Positions 16,208 to 25,276 of a DNA stretch of 64,000 nt are shown in pieces. The notes under the pieces were generated by a model. It had not been told where the DNA came from. It saw only the letters and a list, made by a program, of their open reading frames with translations, and made no database searches. The position numbers and the translations under genes were made by a program. Source of the DNA: Marinirhabdus sp963799365 (lineage in GTDB: Bacteria > Bacteroidota > Bacteroidia > Flavobacteriales > Flavobacteriaceae). Location: NCBI GenBank assembly GCA_963799365.1, contig CAWCWV010000008.1:296440-360439 (forward strand), read 5' to 3'. Every line of letters starts with the position of its first letter. Positions within the stretch are counted from its first letter, which is position 1.

Positions 16208-16645
16208 ATGTCTAAAGTAGAAGATTTCCTTAGCCGCGAAGAAGAAATAGCCGTTGTTGAAGCTATTAGAACCGCCGAAAAGAATACTTCGGGTGAAATA
16301 AGAGTTCATTTAGAAGCCCACAGCAACGACGATGCCTTTGACCGTGCTGCCGAAGTTTTCGACTTCCTGCATATGGATAACACGAAACTAAGCAATGGAG
16401 TCCTTATTTATATTGCTGTTGAAGATCGTACCATAGTACTTATGGGTGACAAAGGTATTAATGACAAAGTACCTCCACATTTTTGGGAAAGCACCAATGA
16501 AGCCATTATCAAACAATTTAAGAAGGGTAATATAAAGCAAGGACTCATAGATGGAATCCTGCAAGCGGGTGAGCAACTTAAAAAACATTTTCCATATAAA
16601 GATAAAGACGTGAATGAGTTGCCTGACGATATTTCAATTGGGTAA
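16208..16645 (+). CDS. TPM domain protein (short, soluble)
   Basis: A 145-residue protein that consists almost wholly of a TPM (TLP18.3/Psb32/MOLO-1) domain: EIAVVEAIRTAEKNTSGEIRVHLE, then LSNGVLIYIAVEDRTIVLMGDKGIN, then GNIKQGLIDGILQAGEQLKKHFP. It lacks a signal peptide and the Gly-rich tail. It lies 116 bp after lemA and is followed by a heptamer array and a second, secreted TPM protein. It belongs to the lemA/TPM set. Confidence 0.92.
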   Translation: MSKVEDFLSREEEIAVVEAIRTAEKNTSGEIRVHLEAHSNDDAFDRAAEVFDFLHMDNTKLSNGVLIYIAVEDRTIVLMGDKGINDKVPPHFWESTNEAIIKQFKKGNIKQGLIDGILQAGEQLKKHFPYKDKDVNELPDDISIG

Positions 16646-16650
16646 CTTCT

Positions 16651-16702
16651 TAGTGAGTAGTGAGTAGTGAGTAGTGAGTAGTGAGTAGTGAGTAGTGAGT
16701 AG
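16651..16702. repeat. Heptamer tandem array TAGTGAG, 7.4 copies
   Basis: Perfect copies of TAGTGAG fill the gap between the two TPM genes and reach the GTG codon at 16695, the most upstream possible start of the second TPM gene. Because TAG and TGA occur in the repeat, translation cannot enter from upstream. Copy-number change would alter spacing only. Confidence 0.95.
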
Positions 16703-16712
16703 CAAAATTAAT

Positions 16713-17510
16713 TTGAAGGTGATTTTTCCAAAATATCTAGCAATTCTTTTTACGATAACAGCATTGCTGTTTTCGAATGTTTCTATGGCGCAATTTGATG
16801 TGCCTCCAAAACCAGATCGGCAAAAAGAACAAACCGCAGTATTTGATTACAGCAAACTGTTAACAGATTCTCAAAAAAATGCACTAGAAACAAAACTCTT
16901 AAGCTACGCCGATTCTACCTCTACTCAAATAGTTATTGTAATTATTAATACTTCTAACAATGAAGATTTAGGTCTTCTAGGCGCACGCTGGGGACAAAAA
17001 TGGGGTATCGGACAAGCTAATGAAGACAACGGCATCTTAATTCTCTTAGCCAAAGAAGACCGGAATATAGATATCAACACCGGCTACGGAATTGAATACC
17101 GAATGACAGACCGAATGACGGAGCGTATTATTAATCAGGTAATCATCCCGCAATTTAAACAGAACAACTACTACGAAGGTCTGGACCAAGGAACCGATGC
17201 TATTTTTCAAGTACTTAACGGGGAATTCGAAGAAAACAGAGAGTTCAACGATGGTTTTAGTATACAGCAAATGGTTCTGTTCTTTTTTATATTTTTTATC
17301 ATCATTCTCATTTTAAGACGCCGAAATAAAGGAGGGGGCAAAAATAACGGCAACCGAGGCGGTGGCAGCCTACTCGATATTATAATCCTAAGCAACATGG
17401 GACGCACTGGCGGATTCGGTAGTGGCGGAAGTTTTGGCGGTGGTGGCGGCTTCGGCGGCGGCTTCGGTGGTGGCGGATTTGGAGGTGGTGGAGCTTCGGG
17501 AAGCTGGTGA
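16713..17510 (+). CDS. Secreted or membrane TPM domain protein with Gly-rich tail (YgcG-like)
   Basis: Signal peptide, a TPM domain (about 30-160; VFDYSKLLTDSQKNALETKL, then IVIVIINTSNNEDLGLLGARWGQKWGIG), a membrane helix (about 185-203, MVLFFFIFFIIILIL), and a tail of about 50 residues dominated by Gly, Phe and Ser. No ATG is available. TTG at 16713 gives a normal signal peptide (MKVIFPKYLAILFTITAL); GTG at 16695 or 16719 is also possible. It is probably co-transcribed with the preceding TPM gene. Confidence 0.9.
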   Translation: MKVIFPKYLAILFTITALLFSNVSMAQFDVPPKPDRQKEQTAVFDYSKLLTDSQKNALETKLLSYADSTSTQIVIVIINTSNNEDLGLLGARWGQKWGIGQANEDNGILILLAKEDRNIDINTGYGIEYRMTDRMTERIINQVIIPQFKQNNYYEGLDQGTDAIFQVLNGEFEENREFNDGFSIQQMVLFFFIFFIIILILRRRNKGGGKNNGNRGGGSLLDIIILSNMGRTGGFGSGGSFGGGGGFGGGFGGGGFGGGGASGSW

Positions 17511-17875
17511 TTTAAAGTATGAGTTACGAGATGCAAACGACAAATTCTCTAAAACCTTACAAATAGAGCCGAAATTGGTGGTGGTTGTTTTATAAAATTT
17601 GTAACTTTTTTCTACAAATTTTATAAAACTTTGCGCTTGGATAAATAGAGCTGGTGATTTAAAGTATGAGTTACGAGGTGCAAATGACGAATTCTCTAAA
17701 ACCTTACAAATAGAGCCGAAATTGGTGGTTGTTTTATAAAATTTGTAACTTTTTTCTACAAATTTTATAAAACTTTGCGCTTGGATAAATAGAGCTGGTG
17801 ATTTAAAGTACGATTTACGAACGACGAGTTTTATAAAACATTACAGATAGAGCTGAAATTGGCGGTGGTCGTTTA
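17502..17875. repeat. Tandem duplication of about 147 bp, with 16-bp palindromes
   Basis: The stretch starting AGCTGGTGATTTAAAG at 17502, inside the last codons of the TPM gene, recurs at 17649 and, degraded, at 17793. Periods are 147 and 144 bases. The first two units each hold a perfect 16-bp inverted repeat (TTTTATAAAATTTGTA with its complement, loop of nine bases) at 17588-17628 and 17732-17772. No gene is present up to 18067. The first hairpin may terminate the TPM transcript. Confidence 0.9.
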
Positions 17876-18067
17876 AGTACAGGGTACGAATGACTGATGT
17901 TCTAACTAATACTACAATCAAAAAGTAGCATTTAAATTAGAATTTCATGTGTTAATTATTCCACTTCTTAAATCTACAAGCCAATCCATAAAAGGCGAGC
18001 GACAGCAGCCCGTATGCTACCAGTTTGTTTACAGACATCCTACCAACTAAGAACTACTAACTAAGAA

Positions 18068-20845
18068 CTAAAACTGAAACATCCCTCCATCGTTCACCTC
18101 ACCTTTTTTCCCAAGGCTATTAAACTTCCAGCTAAAACTCAACATAAAATAACGCTCCAACACCAAACTCTGTGAATCTTGAATATAATTGGCGGTGGCG
18201 GTACGACGGGCGTTGTTGTTTTGCCCCAATAAATCATACGCTTTTAAGGTAATTGTTCCTTGATTTTTTAATACCGAATATGCCAAAGTGCTGTTCCAAA
18301 AAATCACGCTTCTTTGGAAACCTGCTGCAACATCTGGGTTATAGTTGTAATCTATGTTATTTCTCCACTCTAATTTTTCTGGAAAGAATGTAGCTGTTTC
18401 TAAACCAACGCTGTGACGGACGAATTTTCGGTCGTCAAAAAATTCCAGATCGTAGGTAGTATTAGTAAAACTTACGTTATAATTCGGAATAAATTCAAAG
18501 AGTTTTTTCCAGGTAAAGGTTACCCGTACATCTGGTGAATAGGTCGTGCTATTTGCAGCATATTCTACTCCATTATTGAAGTTTATATTTCTATTGGTAC
18601 TAACCGACGCAGAAGTTCTCACCTTTACTTCCCGTATGGTATCCAACTTTATATTTTTACTATAATTACCACTTCCGTAGAAATAGTAGTTCCCATCCAC
18701 GTTGGTATAGGTAGTAGTTCTTACCAGGTTTTCATCTACAATAGTTTGTGGCACTACTTGATTTTGGGTAAAATTTGCATTGGACCAAAATCCAAAGCCT
18801 GTTCCCTTTTGAAAATCGAATGCATTGTACCCTGCGTACAAAGAATGCTCATTTGCTGGTTCCAGATTTGGATTTCCCGTAATAATGTTAAGCGGGTCGC
18901 TCACATCCTGAAAGGGTTGCAATTGCGCTACATCTGGCGGTTGGTTACTGACCCGATAGTTAGCATACAACGAAGTTTTTGGATTAAATCTGTAATTGAC
19001 ATAGGTATTAAATTCCACTGCTTCAAAATCTTGCTCAAAAGAAGTTTGCGGGCGTAACTGGTCGTTATTTTCTAGGGTTCTGAATACGTAAGAGGTACTT
19101 ACGTTTGCGTTTAGCTTCTCGGTATTATATTGCAAACCTAATGTGGGAGTGCTCCGCCTGTTGGTGTATTTAAAGTTGGTACTAAGCGCCTGGTTAAAAT
19201 CTGTAAAAAGCTGGGTATCTTCATTAAAATCAAACGTACTTTCTCTACTGTTCCGCACATCTTCACGATGGGTAAAACTTGGATTTAAGTATAATTTCTT
19301 AGCTATTAATGGCATTCTATAACTTACCCTGGCATTATAACTATCCAAGGTGAATTTTTCGTCGGTAAATTGATTCCTGTTTAAGAAGGAAGGATTATCT
19401 CCAAAAACTTCTGTATTAGATTCTAAAAATTGTTCAGAATCGTTATTCTCAAATTCAGAATCAATATTCAAACTTACCGAAGCGCCCTTATCGCCAAACT
19501 TTTTTGTGATGTCTAAGCCGTTTTTAAAACTTCTAGTAATATTTTCAGAAAAACGGAAGGCATCTGCTTGGTTCAAAAGTTCGTTATCCTCATTTCTGGA
19601 CGCTTCGTTGCTGGTAGATCTTCTGTTTCCTGTTCCGTAGGTAAAAGAGGGACGCAGGTTTATTAAAAAGGTAGAATCTGCTTTAATGTCTAGGCGTACG
19701 TTGGTATTATTATTATTATTTTCAGTGAACGACTCTGAGTTTGAGTTGGTAAAAAAACGTCTGTCTGGCAGTATATTCTCTCGTTGTGTGCTGCTTCTGT
19801 CTTCACTATTACTTCCTGCATAAAAGTGATCTGCTGAAATTTCTATCTTTTCTCCATAGGAATCTGCATAGTTCGCCCCAGCACTTTTAGAGCGCACAAT
19901 TCCTTGTCCGCCTCCAAAACTGCGACCATCTATTCCGAAAGAACCATCACTGCTGGTAAAAATACTTCGCCCACCCCCAAACATTTTACGGATTTCACCA
20001 AAGCTAAATCCAGCAGAATTTATATTATTTCCGCCCGCTAAAACACTTATACGCTGGTCATTGTCAAAACGATTAAAAAAACCTGCAAATTCATAACGCT
20101 CATCCGTTCCACCACCAGCTGCTACTCTACCAAAAACGCCTTTGTTATTCTCTTCTTTTATAGTAAGGTTAATGGTTTTATTTTGCCCGTCACTGGCTTC
20201 TCCTGCAAAGGCTTCAGAATCTGTTTTGGTATCGGTTACTTGTACTTTTTCGATAATTTCTTTAGTGAGATTTCTAGTAGTAATAGTGGGATCGTCGCCA
20301 AAAAATGGTTTTCCATTTACCAGAATTTTATTTACAGGTTTTCCATTTACGGTAATCTGGCCCTCTGGATCTACTTCTACGCCTGGAAGTTTTTTCAGCA
20401 AATCTTCTACGTTTGCGTCTTTTTTCGTTTTAAAAGATTTTACATTAAATTCCAGCGTATCTTTTTTTATGGTGATGGGGGCTCTAGATGTTATGACTAC
20501 TTCGTCCAAGGTATTGGAGTCGGTTTTCATTTTTAGAGTGCCTAGAATAATTTCTTCGGAAGTAACCGTAATATCTTTCTCAAATGTTTCATACCCCACA
20601 TACGAAATATAGATCTTTAAATCTTTCACCGCCACCCGTTCCTCTACACTAAAGGCGCCATTCTTATCGGTAATGGTATAGGTAACCAAGGTGCTATCCT
20701 TAGCGCGTTCCACATAAACGGTAGCAGACTCTAATGGTAATTGGGTGTCTTGATCTGTAAGTGTACCAGTAATTTTAAAAGGTTGTAATTGGGCAAATGT
20801 AGATAGGCTACATAAAAATATGAGCGCACGTAAGCAATGCTTCAT
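18068..20845 (-). CDS. Outer-membrane beta-barrel receptor with CarboxypepD_reg-like domain
   Basis: A 925-residue protein: signal peptide ending in FAQ, an N-terminal CarboxypepD_reg-like domain (about 24-110; ITGTLTDQDTQLPLESATVYV), a plug-like domain (about 125-220; LLKKLPGVEVDPEGQITVNGKPVNKILVNG), and a long barrel that ends in an aromatic strand (FSWKFNSLGKKGEV, then GGMFQF). It belongs to the OMP_b-brl_3 type related to TonB-dependent transporters. No SusD partner is adjacent, so a polysaccharide locus is unlikely. The substrate is unknown. A TAGTTTTG element at 20877-20884 could be its -7 box. Confidence 0.9.
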   Translation of the reverse strand: MKHCLRALIFLCSLSTFAQLQPFKITGTLTDQDTQLPLESATVYVERAKDSTLVTYTITDKNGAFSVEERVAVKDLKIYISYVGYETFEKDITVTSEEIILGTLKMKTDSNTLDEVVITSRAPITIKKDTLEFNVKSFKTKKDANVEDLLKKLPGVEVDPEGQITVNGKPVNKILVNGKPFFGDDPTITTRNLTKEIIEKVQVTDTKTDSEAFAGEASDGQNKTINLTIKEENNKGVFGRVAAGGGTDERYEFAGFFNRFDNDQRISVLAGGNNINSAGFSFGEIRKMFGGGRSIFTSSDGSFGIDGRSFGGGQGIVRSKSAGANYADSYGEKIEISADHFYAGSNSEDRSSTQRENILPDRRFFTNSNSESFTENNNNNTNVRLDIKADSTFLINLRPSFTYGTGNRRSTSNEASRNEDNELLNQADAFRFSENITRSFKNGLDITKKFGDKGASVSLNIDSEFENNDSEQFLESNTEVFGDNPSFLNRNQFTDEKFTLDSYNARVSYRMPLIAKKLYLNPSFTHREDVRNSRESTFDFNEDTQLFTDFNQALSTNFKYTNRRSTPTLGLQYNTEKLNANVSTSYVFRTLENNDQLRPQTSFEQDFEAVEFNTYVNYRFNPKTSLYANYRVSNQPPDVAQLQPFQDVSDPLNIITGNPNLEPANEHSLYAGYNAFDFQKGTGFGFWSNANFTQNQVVPQTIVDENLVRTTTYTNVDGNYYFYGSGNYSKNIKLDTIREVKVRTSASVSTNRNINFNNGVEYAANSTTYSPDVRVTFTWKKLFEFIPNYNVSFTNTTYDLEFFDDRKFVRHSVGLETATFFPEKLEWRNNIDYNYNPDVAAGFQRSVIFWNSTLAYSVLKNQGTITLKAYDLLGQNNNARRTATANYIQDSQSLVLERYFMLSFSWKFNSLGKKGEVNDGGMFQF

Positions 20846-21092
20846 AATTGATTTTGTTAGTTGATTGATGTTCTATCAAAACTAACGACTTAAATGAACT
20901 GATGTTTCATATTAAGATTTTCTTAACATTTCAAAATAAGTTAGCACTCATAATAGCAAAAAGTTTCTAGCTTCTAACTAAAAACAAGAATGAGTTTTAA
21001 ATTGTATTTATAAAATTACCAGTTTTCGTTTCAGTTATAATGAAAGCTAGGGTAGTTAAAGCACTACTAATTCTTACTAAATTTGCTAACTA

Positions 21093-22394
21093 CTATTTTT
21101 TTCGAATGTAGATCGTAACTGGAACTCCCTTAAAATCGAATTCTTTACGCAACTTGTTTTCTATAAATCGTTTATACGGTTCTTTGACGTACTGCGGAAG
21201 ATTTGCGAAAAAAGCAAATGCAGGATAGGGTGTTGGGAGTTGGGTACAATATTTTATTTTCACAAATTTCCCTTTGTATTGTGGTGGTGGAAATGCTGAA
21301 ATGATAGGCAACATTGTTTCATTCAACACCGAAGTTTTTATCTTTTTAACTCTGTTTTGGTATACCTCAACAGCCGTTTCAATCGCCTTAAAAATACGTT
21401 GCTTGGTCAATACCGAAATAAATACAATGGGCACATCTGTAAAAGGCTCGCATTGCTCACGAATATACGCTTCCATTTCTTTGGTGCTTTGGTTGTCTTT
21501 TTCAACCAAATCCCATTTGTTTACCAAAATAACGATTCCTTTATTATTGCGCTGTGCCAGCCAGAAAATACTCTGTACTTGGCCATCAAAACCTCTGGTA
21601 GCATCCAAAACTAATAGAATAACATCACAGTGCTCTATGGCACGGACACTACGCATTACAGAGTAAAACTCAAGGTCTTCCTTTACCTTGCTTTTCTTTC
21701 TGATCCCTGCGGTATCTACTAAGTTAAACTCAAAGCCAAAACGATCGTACTTGGTATCCATACTGTCACGAGTGGTTCCAGCAATATCGGTCACTACAAA
21801 TCTATCTTTACCTAGTAATGCATTGATAAAAGAGGATTTTCCAGCGTTAGGCCGTCCCACTACTGCAAATCTTGGAAGATCTCTTGCTTCAACTTGAGGA
21901 TCGTCTGGCAGTGCTTTTACAAGATCATCCAATAGATCACCGCTACCACTACCATTTATACTTGAAATGGTATAATATTTTTCCACGCCCATCGCATAAA
22001 ATTCTACAGCGTCATTCTCACGCTTAGCGCTGTCTACTTTATTTACAGCCAGAAAATAAGGTTTTCCGCTTTTCCGAAGTAATTCTGCTACTTCCTGGTC
22101 CATTCCAGTAACACCGGACTCTACATCTACCATAAAAATAATAGCATCTGCTTCGTCAATGGCAAGTTCTACCTGCTTGTCGATTTCAGCTTCAAAAATA
22201 TCGTCGCTTCCTACTACATAACCGCCTGTGTCTATAAGCGAAAATTCTTTTCCGTTCCAGTCACTTTTTCCGTAATGGCGATCACGGGTAACGCCACTGG
22301 TAGCATCTGTGATAGCTTCACGACGCTGAATTAAACGATTGAAAAACGTAGATTTTCCTACATTGGGTCTTCCTACAATGGCAACAATACTCAT
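21093..22394 (-). CDS. der: Ribosome biogenesis GTPase Der
   Basis: A 433-residue protein with two G domains in tandem: GRPNVGKS (about 8-15), DTGG and NKVD in the first; GRPNAGKS (about 181-188), DTAG and NKWD in the second. A C-terminal KH-like domain follows (PPPQYKGKFVKIKYCTQLPTPYPAFAFF). It acts in 50S subunit assembly. A TATCTTTG -7 element lies at 22415-22422. The era gene is just upstream on the same strand, an order often seen in Bacteroidota. Confidence 0.98.
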   Translation of the reverse strand: MSIVAIVGRPNVGKSTFFNRLIQRREAITDATSGVTRDRHYGKSDWNGKEFSLIDTGGYVVGSDDIFEAEIDKQVELAIDEADAIIFMVDVESGVTGMDQEVAELLRKSGKPYFLAVNKVDSAKRENDAVEFYAMGVEKYYTISSINGSGSGDLLDDLVKALPDDPQVEARDLPRFAVVGRPNAGKSSFINALLGKDRFVVTDIAGTTRDSMDTKYDRFGFEFNLVDTAGIRKKSKVKEDLEFYSVMRSVRAIEHCDVILLVLDATRGFDGQVQSIFWLAQRNNKGIVILVNKWDLVEKDNQSTKEMEAYIREQCEPFTDVPIVFISVLTKQRIFKAIETAVEVYQNRVKKIKTSVLNETMLPIISAFPPPQYKGKFVKIKYCTQLPTPYPAFAFFANLPQYVKEPYKRFIENKLRKEFDFKGVPVTIYIRKK

Positions 22395-22502
22395 GGTTTT
22401 ATTCTTAAGGGGTGCAAAGATAGGTTATAGTTAGCAGTAGACAGTTACAGTTAGCAGTTAAAATTCTGCTCACAACTACTGTGTACTGCTACTGAATACT
22501 GT

Positions 22503-23396
22503 TTACTTTTGATTATATCCGAATCTACGCAATTGCCTGTCGTCGCTTCGCCAATTCTTATTCACCTTTACATACGTTTCTAAATGAACTTGCTTGCCGA
22601 AAAACTTCTCTAAATCCCTTCTTGCCTCAACACCTACGCGCTTTAGAGGAGCGCCTTTATGACCAATAATAATTCCTTTTTGGGTTTCGCGCTCTACCAT
22701 AATAATGGAACGAATGCGAATAATATTTTCTTCCTCAAAAAATTCTTCCGTATCTATTTCTACCGAATAGGGAATCTCTTTTTTGTAATGCATTAGAATT
22801 TTTTCACGAATAATTTCATTTACAAAAAAACGCTCAGGCTTATCGGTAAGTTGGTCTTTTGGATAGAATGGCGGACTTTCAGGAAGAAGTTCTATAATTC
22901 GGTTGAAGACTTCGGCAACACCGAAATTTTCTAGGGCTGAAATGGCAAATACTTCGGCATTTGGCACTTTTTCCTGCCAGTGCTGTAATGCTTCAGCCAA
23001 CAAAGTTTCATTTCCTTTATCAATTTTATTAATAAGCAACAATACAGGAATTTTTGCATTTGTAATTTTATTGAAAAACTGCTCGTCTTTCAGCTCTTTT
23101 TCACCCAATTCAACCAAATAAAGCAAGATATCTGCGTCATCAAAAGCCGATTTCACAAAATCCATCATACTTGCCTGTAATTGGTAGGCTGGTTTTATAA
23201 TTCCAGGCGTATCGCTTAAAATTATCTGGAAATCGTCTCCATTTACAATCCCCAAAATACGGTGACGTGTGGTTTGCGCTTTACTGGTAATAATAGAGAG
23301 TCTTTCACCAACAAAGGCATTCATTAAGGTACTTTTACCCACATTTGGGTTCCCAATAATATTTACAAAACCTGCTTTGTGTTTGATTGCTTCCAT
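22503..23396 (-). CDS. era: GTPase Era
   Basis: A 297-residue GTPase with G1 GNPNVGKS, G3 DTPG and G4 NKID motifs, then a KH domain (IIGHKGAPLKRVGVEARRDLEKFF). It binds 16S rRNA during 30S maturation. A perfect TACCTTTG -7 element (23401-23408) ends only four bases before the ATG, so its transcript may be almost leaderless. It lies 18 bp downstream of the antiporter gene. Confidence 0.98.
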   Translation of the reverse strand: MEAIKHKAGFVNIIGNPNVGKSTLMNAFVGERLSIITSKAQTTRHRILGIVNGDDFQIILSDTPGIIKPAYQLQASMMDFVKSAFDDADILLYLVELGEKELKDEQFFNKITNAKIPVLLLINKIDKGNETLLAEALQHWQEKVPNAEVFAISALENFGVAEVFNRIIELLPESPPFYPKDQLTDKPERFFVNEIIREKILMHYKKEIPYSVEIDTEEFFEEENIIRIRSIIMVERETQKGIIIGHKGAPLKRVGVEARRDLEKFFGKQVHLETYVKVNKNWRSDDRQLRRFGYNQK

Positions 23397-23414
23397 ACTG
23401 CAAAGGTAAGTTAT

Positions 23415-24665
23415 TTAGGCTTCTTCTGTTTTTACTTTTTGTACCAACTTACCTACCGTTAGTCCCTGTACAATAATAGAGAATACAACCACAACATAGG
23501 TGATTACCAAAAATAAATCCCGTTCCATAGCTTCGGTGAGTCCAAGCGCAAGGGCTATTGAAATTCCTCCACGTAAGCCACCCCACGTCATAATTAAATT
23601 GGTTTTGGGAACAAAGTCTAGTTTTTTCTGGAAAAATTTAATGGGTAGCAATAGAGAAATATAACGACAGACTAAAATAACCGGGATCGCAATTAAACCA
23701 GCAACAATATAATTAAGATCAAAAGATAGCACTAGCATCTCCATTCCTATTAACACAAACAGTATGGTGTTTAATAGAATGTCTATAAGTTCCCAGAATT
23801 TATCTACGTAGGTTTCGGTAATTTCAGACATCGTACTTGCGCGTACTGTATCGTTCCCAACCAACAATCCGGCTGTAACCATCGCTAATGGCGCAGACAA
23901 ATGAAAATGTTGCGCTACAGCCGTTCCTACCATCACTGCGGCCAGTGTAATAATAACTTCTATATCATAATCGTCTATAGACTTCATAAGGCGGTAGGAG
24001 ATAAACCCTACTAAGAGACCCAGTGCAATACCGCCTATAACCTCTTGGCCAAATAATGTTAAGATCTCCAGTGGTTCTACAGTACCAGCATCTCCCAGCC
24101 TAGCGATTTGAAATATGGTTAAAAAAACTACCACTCCTACTCCATCGTTAAAGAGGGACTCTCCTACTATTTTGGTTTCTAATTTTTTAGGAACGCCGGC
24201 TTGTTTAAGAATACCTAAAACTGCAATAGGATCGGTAGGAGAAATTAATGCGCCAAACAAAAGGCAATAGATAAAATCTACCGGAAGTCCAACCAATTGA
24301 AGTACGTAATACATAGCGCCCCCTACCAAGAACGTAGACGTTAAAACACCCACAGTAGAAAAAACAAGTACAGGCCAGCGTTGGATTTTTAACTGGTTAA
24401 AATTGGTATGCAAAGCCCCAGCAAAAAGCAGAAAACTAAGCATAATGTCCAACAAGACAGTCTTAAAGTCTATTTTAGAAATAATGAATTTTTCAGCATT
24501 TAAAAGGGTGTCGTCAAAGTAGCTAAGCGCAAGAACCCCCAAAGTAAAAGCAATCGTAATTACCATTAAACCAATGGTATTAGGCAACTTTAAGAAGCGC
24601 ACATTAATATAGCCGAAGATCGCTGCCGTGAAAACTAGCGCAGTAATAATTAAAAAATATTCCAT
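23415..24665 (-). CDS. Sodium/proton antiporter, CPA1 family
   Basis: A 416-residue integral membrane protein with about 12 helices. The family motifs FGALISPTDPIAVLGIL (about 151-167) and GESLFNDGVGVVVFL (about 181-195, with the paired Asn-Asp) are present, plus a late TWGGLRGGISIALALGL block. It should exchange Na+ or K+ for H+ across the inner membrane. The C-terminal cytoplasmic domain found in longer CPA1 members is absent. It ends 18 bp before era. Confidence 0.95.
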   Translation of the reverse strand: MEYFLIITALVFTAAIFGYINVRFLKLPNTIGLMVITIAFTLGVLALSYFDDTLLNAEKFIISKIDFKTVLLDIMLSFLLFAGALHTNFNQLKIQRWPVLVFSTVGVLTSTFLVGGAMYYVLQLVGLPVDFIYCLLFGALISPTDPIAVLGILKQAGVPKKLETKIVGESLFNDGVGVVVFLTIFQIARLGDAGTVEPLEILTLFGQEVIGGIALGLLVGFISYRLMKSIDDYDIEVIITLAAVMVGTAVAQHFHLSAPLAMVTAGLLVGNDTVRASTMSEITETYVDKFWELIDILLNTILFVLIGMEMLVLSFDLNYIVAGLIAIPVILVCRYISLLLPIKFFQKKLDFVPKTNLIMTWGGLRGGISIALALGLTEAMERDLFLVITYVVVVFSIIVQGLTVGKLVQKVKTEEA

Positions 24666-25276
24666 AGCGTTTTATTGAAAGATGGACTAAAATAGTCATA
24701 CTTCTTCAAATTTAATAAGATTGCGATTCTTAAATAAAAAAGAATTTCATTTTAGATTTTTTCCAAAAGGCATATTCCTGGAAACGGTTATAATTCAAAT
24801 ATATATCAAGGTGTGAAAACATTTAAACTGACTTTAAATAAAGCCACATGAATCTTCCTCATACACCAAAATATATAATCCAATAATGTAAAGAATCAAG
24901 AAATTGAAAATTAAAATTTCTCACTTTTCAAGGTATAAGAATCACTCAATATGACTAAAAATTTGTTCTTATAAAATCATTAATTTACCGACATAAACCC
25001 AATAATATCGATGAAATACACAAAAATTGAAAATTTACTACTAAAAACTTCACAATTATAAAATATTTTTTCTAAATTGCTATCCTTCAACACCTTCTCA
25101 CTTATTGTTTAGAAAACGATTTTTTGAGGAAGTTTTTGAAGTGTATTGACAGAATTAAAATGAATAAATTTTTAATTCTTGAGATCACGAGAATAAAAAA
25201 AAGCTTTATAAGTACTAAAATCTAAGTACACGGTGAAACATAAATAGTAGAACTAAACTAACAAAACAAACCCCCA
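24666..25276. other. Intergenic region, 611 bp, no gene seen
   Basis: Very AT-rich sequence between the divergent antiporter and TPR genes. I see no ORF with coding character, no tRNA, no clear repeat and no strong terminator. Promoters for both flanking genes must lie here, but no convincing TAnnTTTG element with a -33 box stands out. Confidence 0.6.

Noticed and set aside
17207..17536. Proline-rich minus-strand ORF
   Set aside because: It is the antisense reading of the Gly-rich tail of the TPM protein.
18068..20845. Polysaccharide utilisation locus
   Set aside because: The barrel protein has no SusD neighbour and no glycosidase genes nearby.
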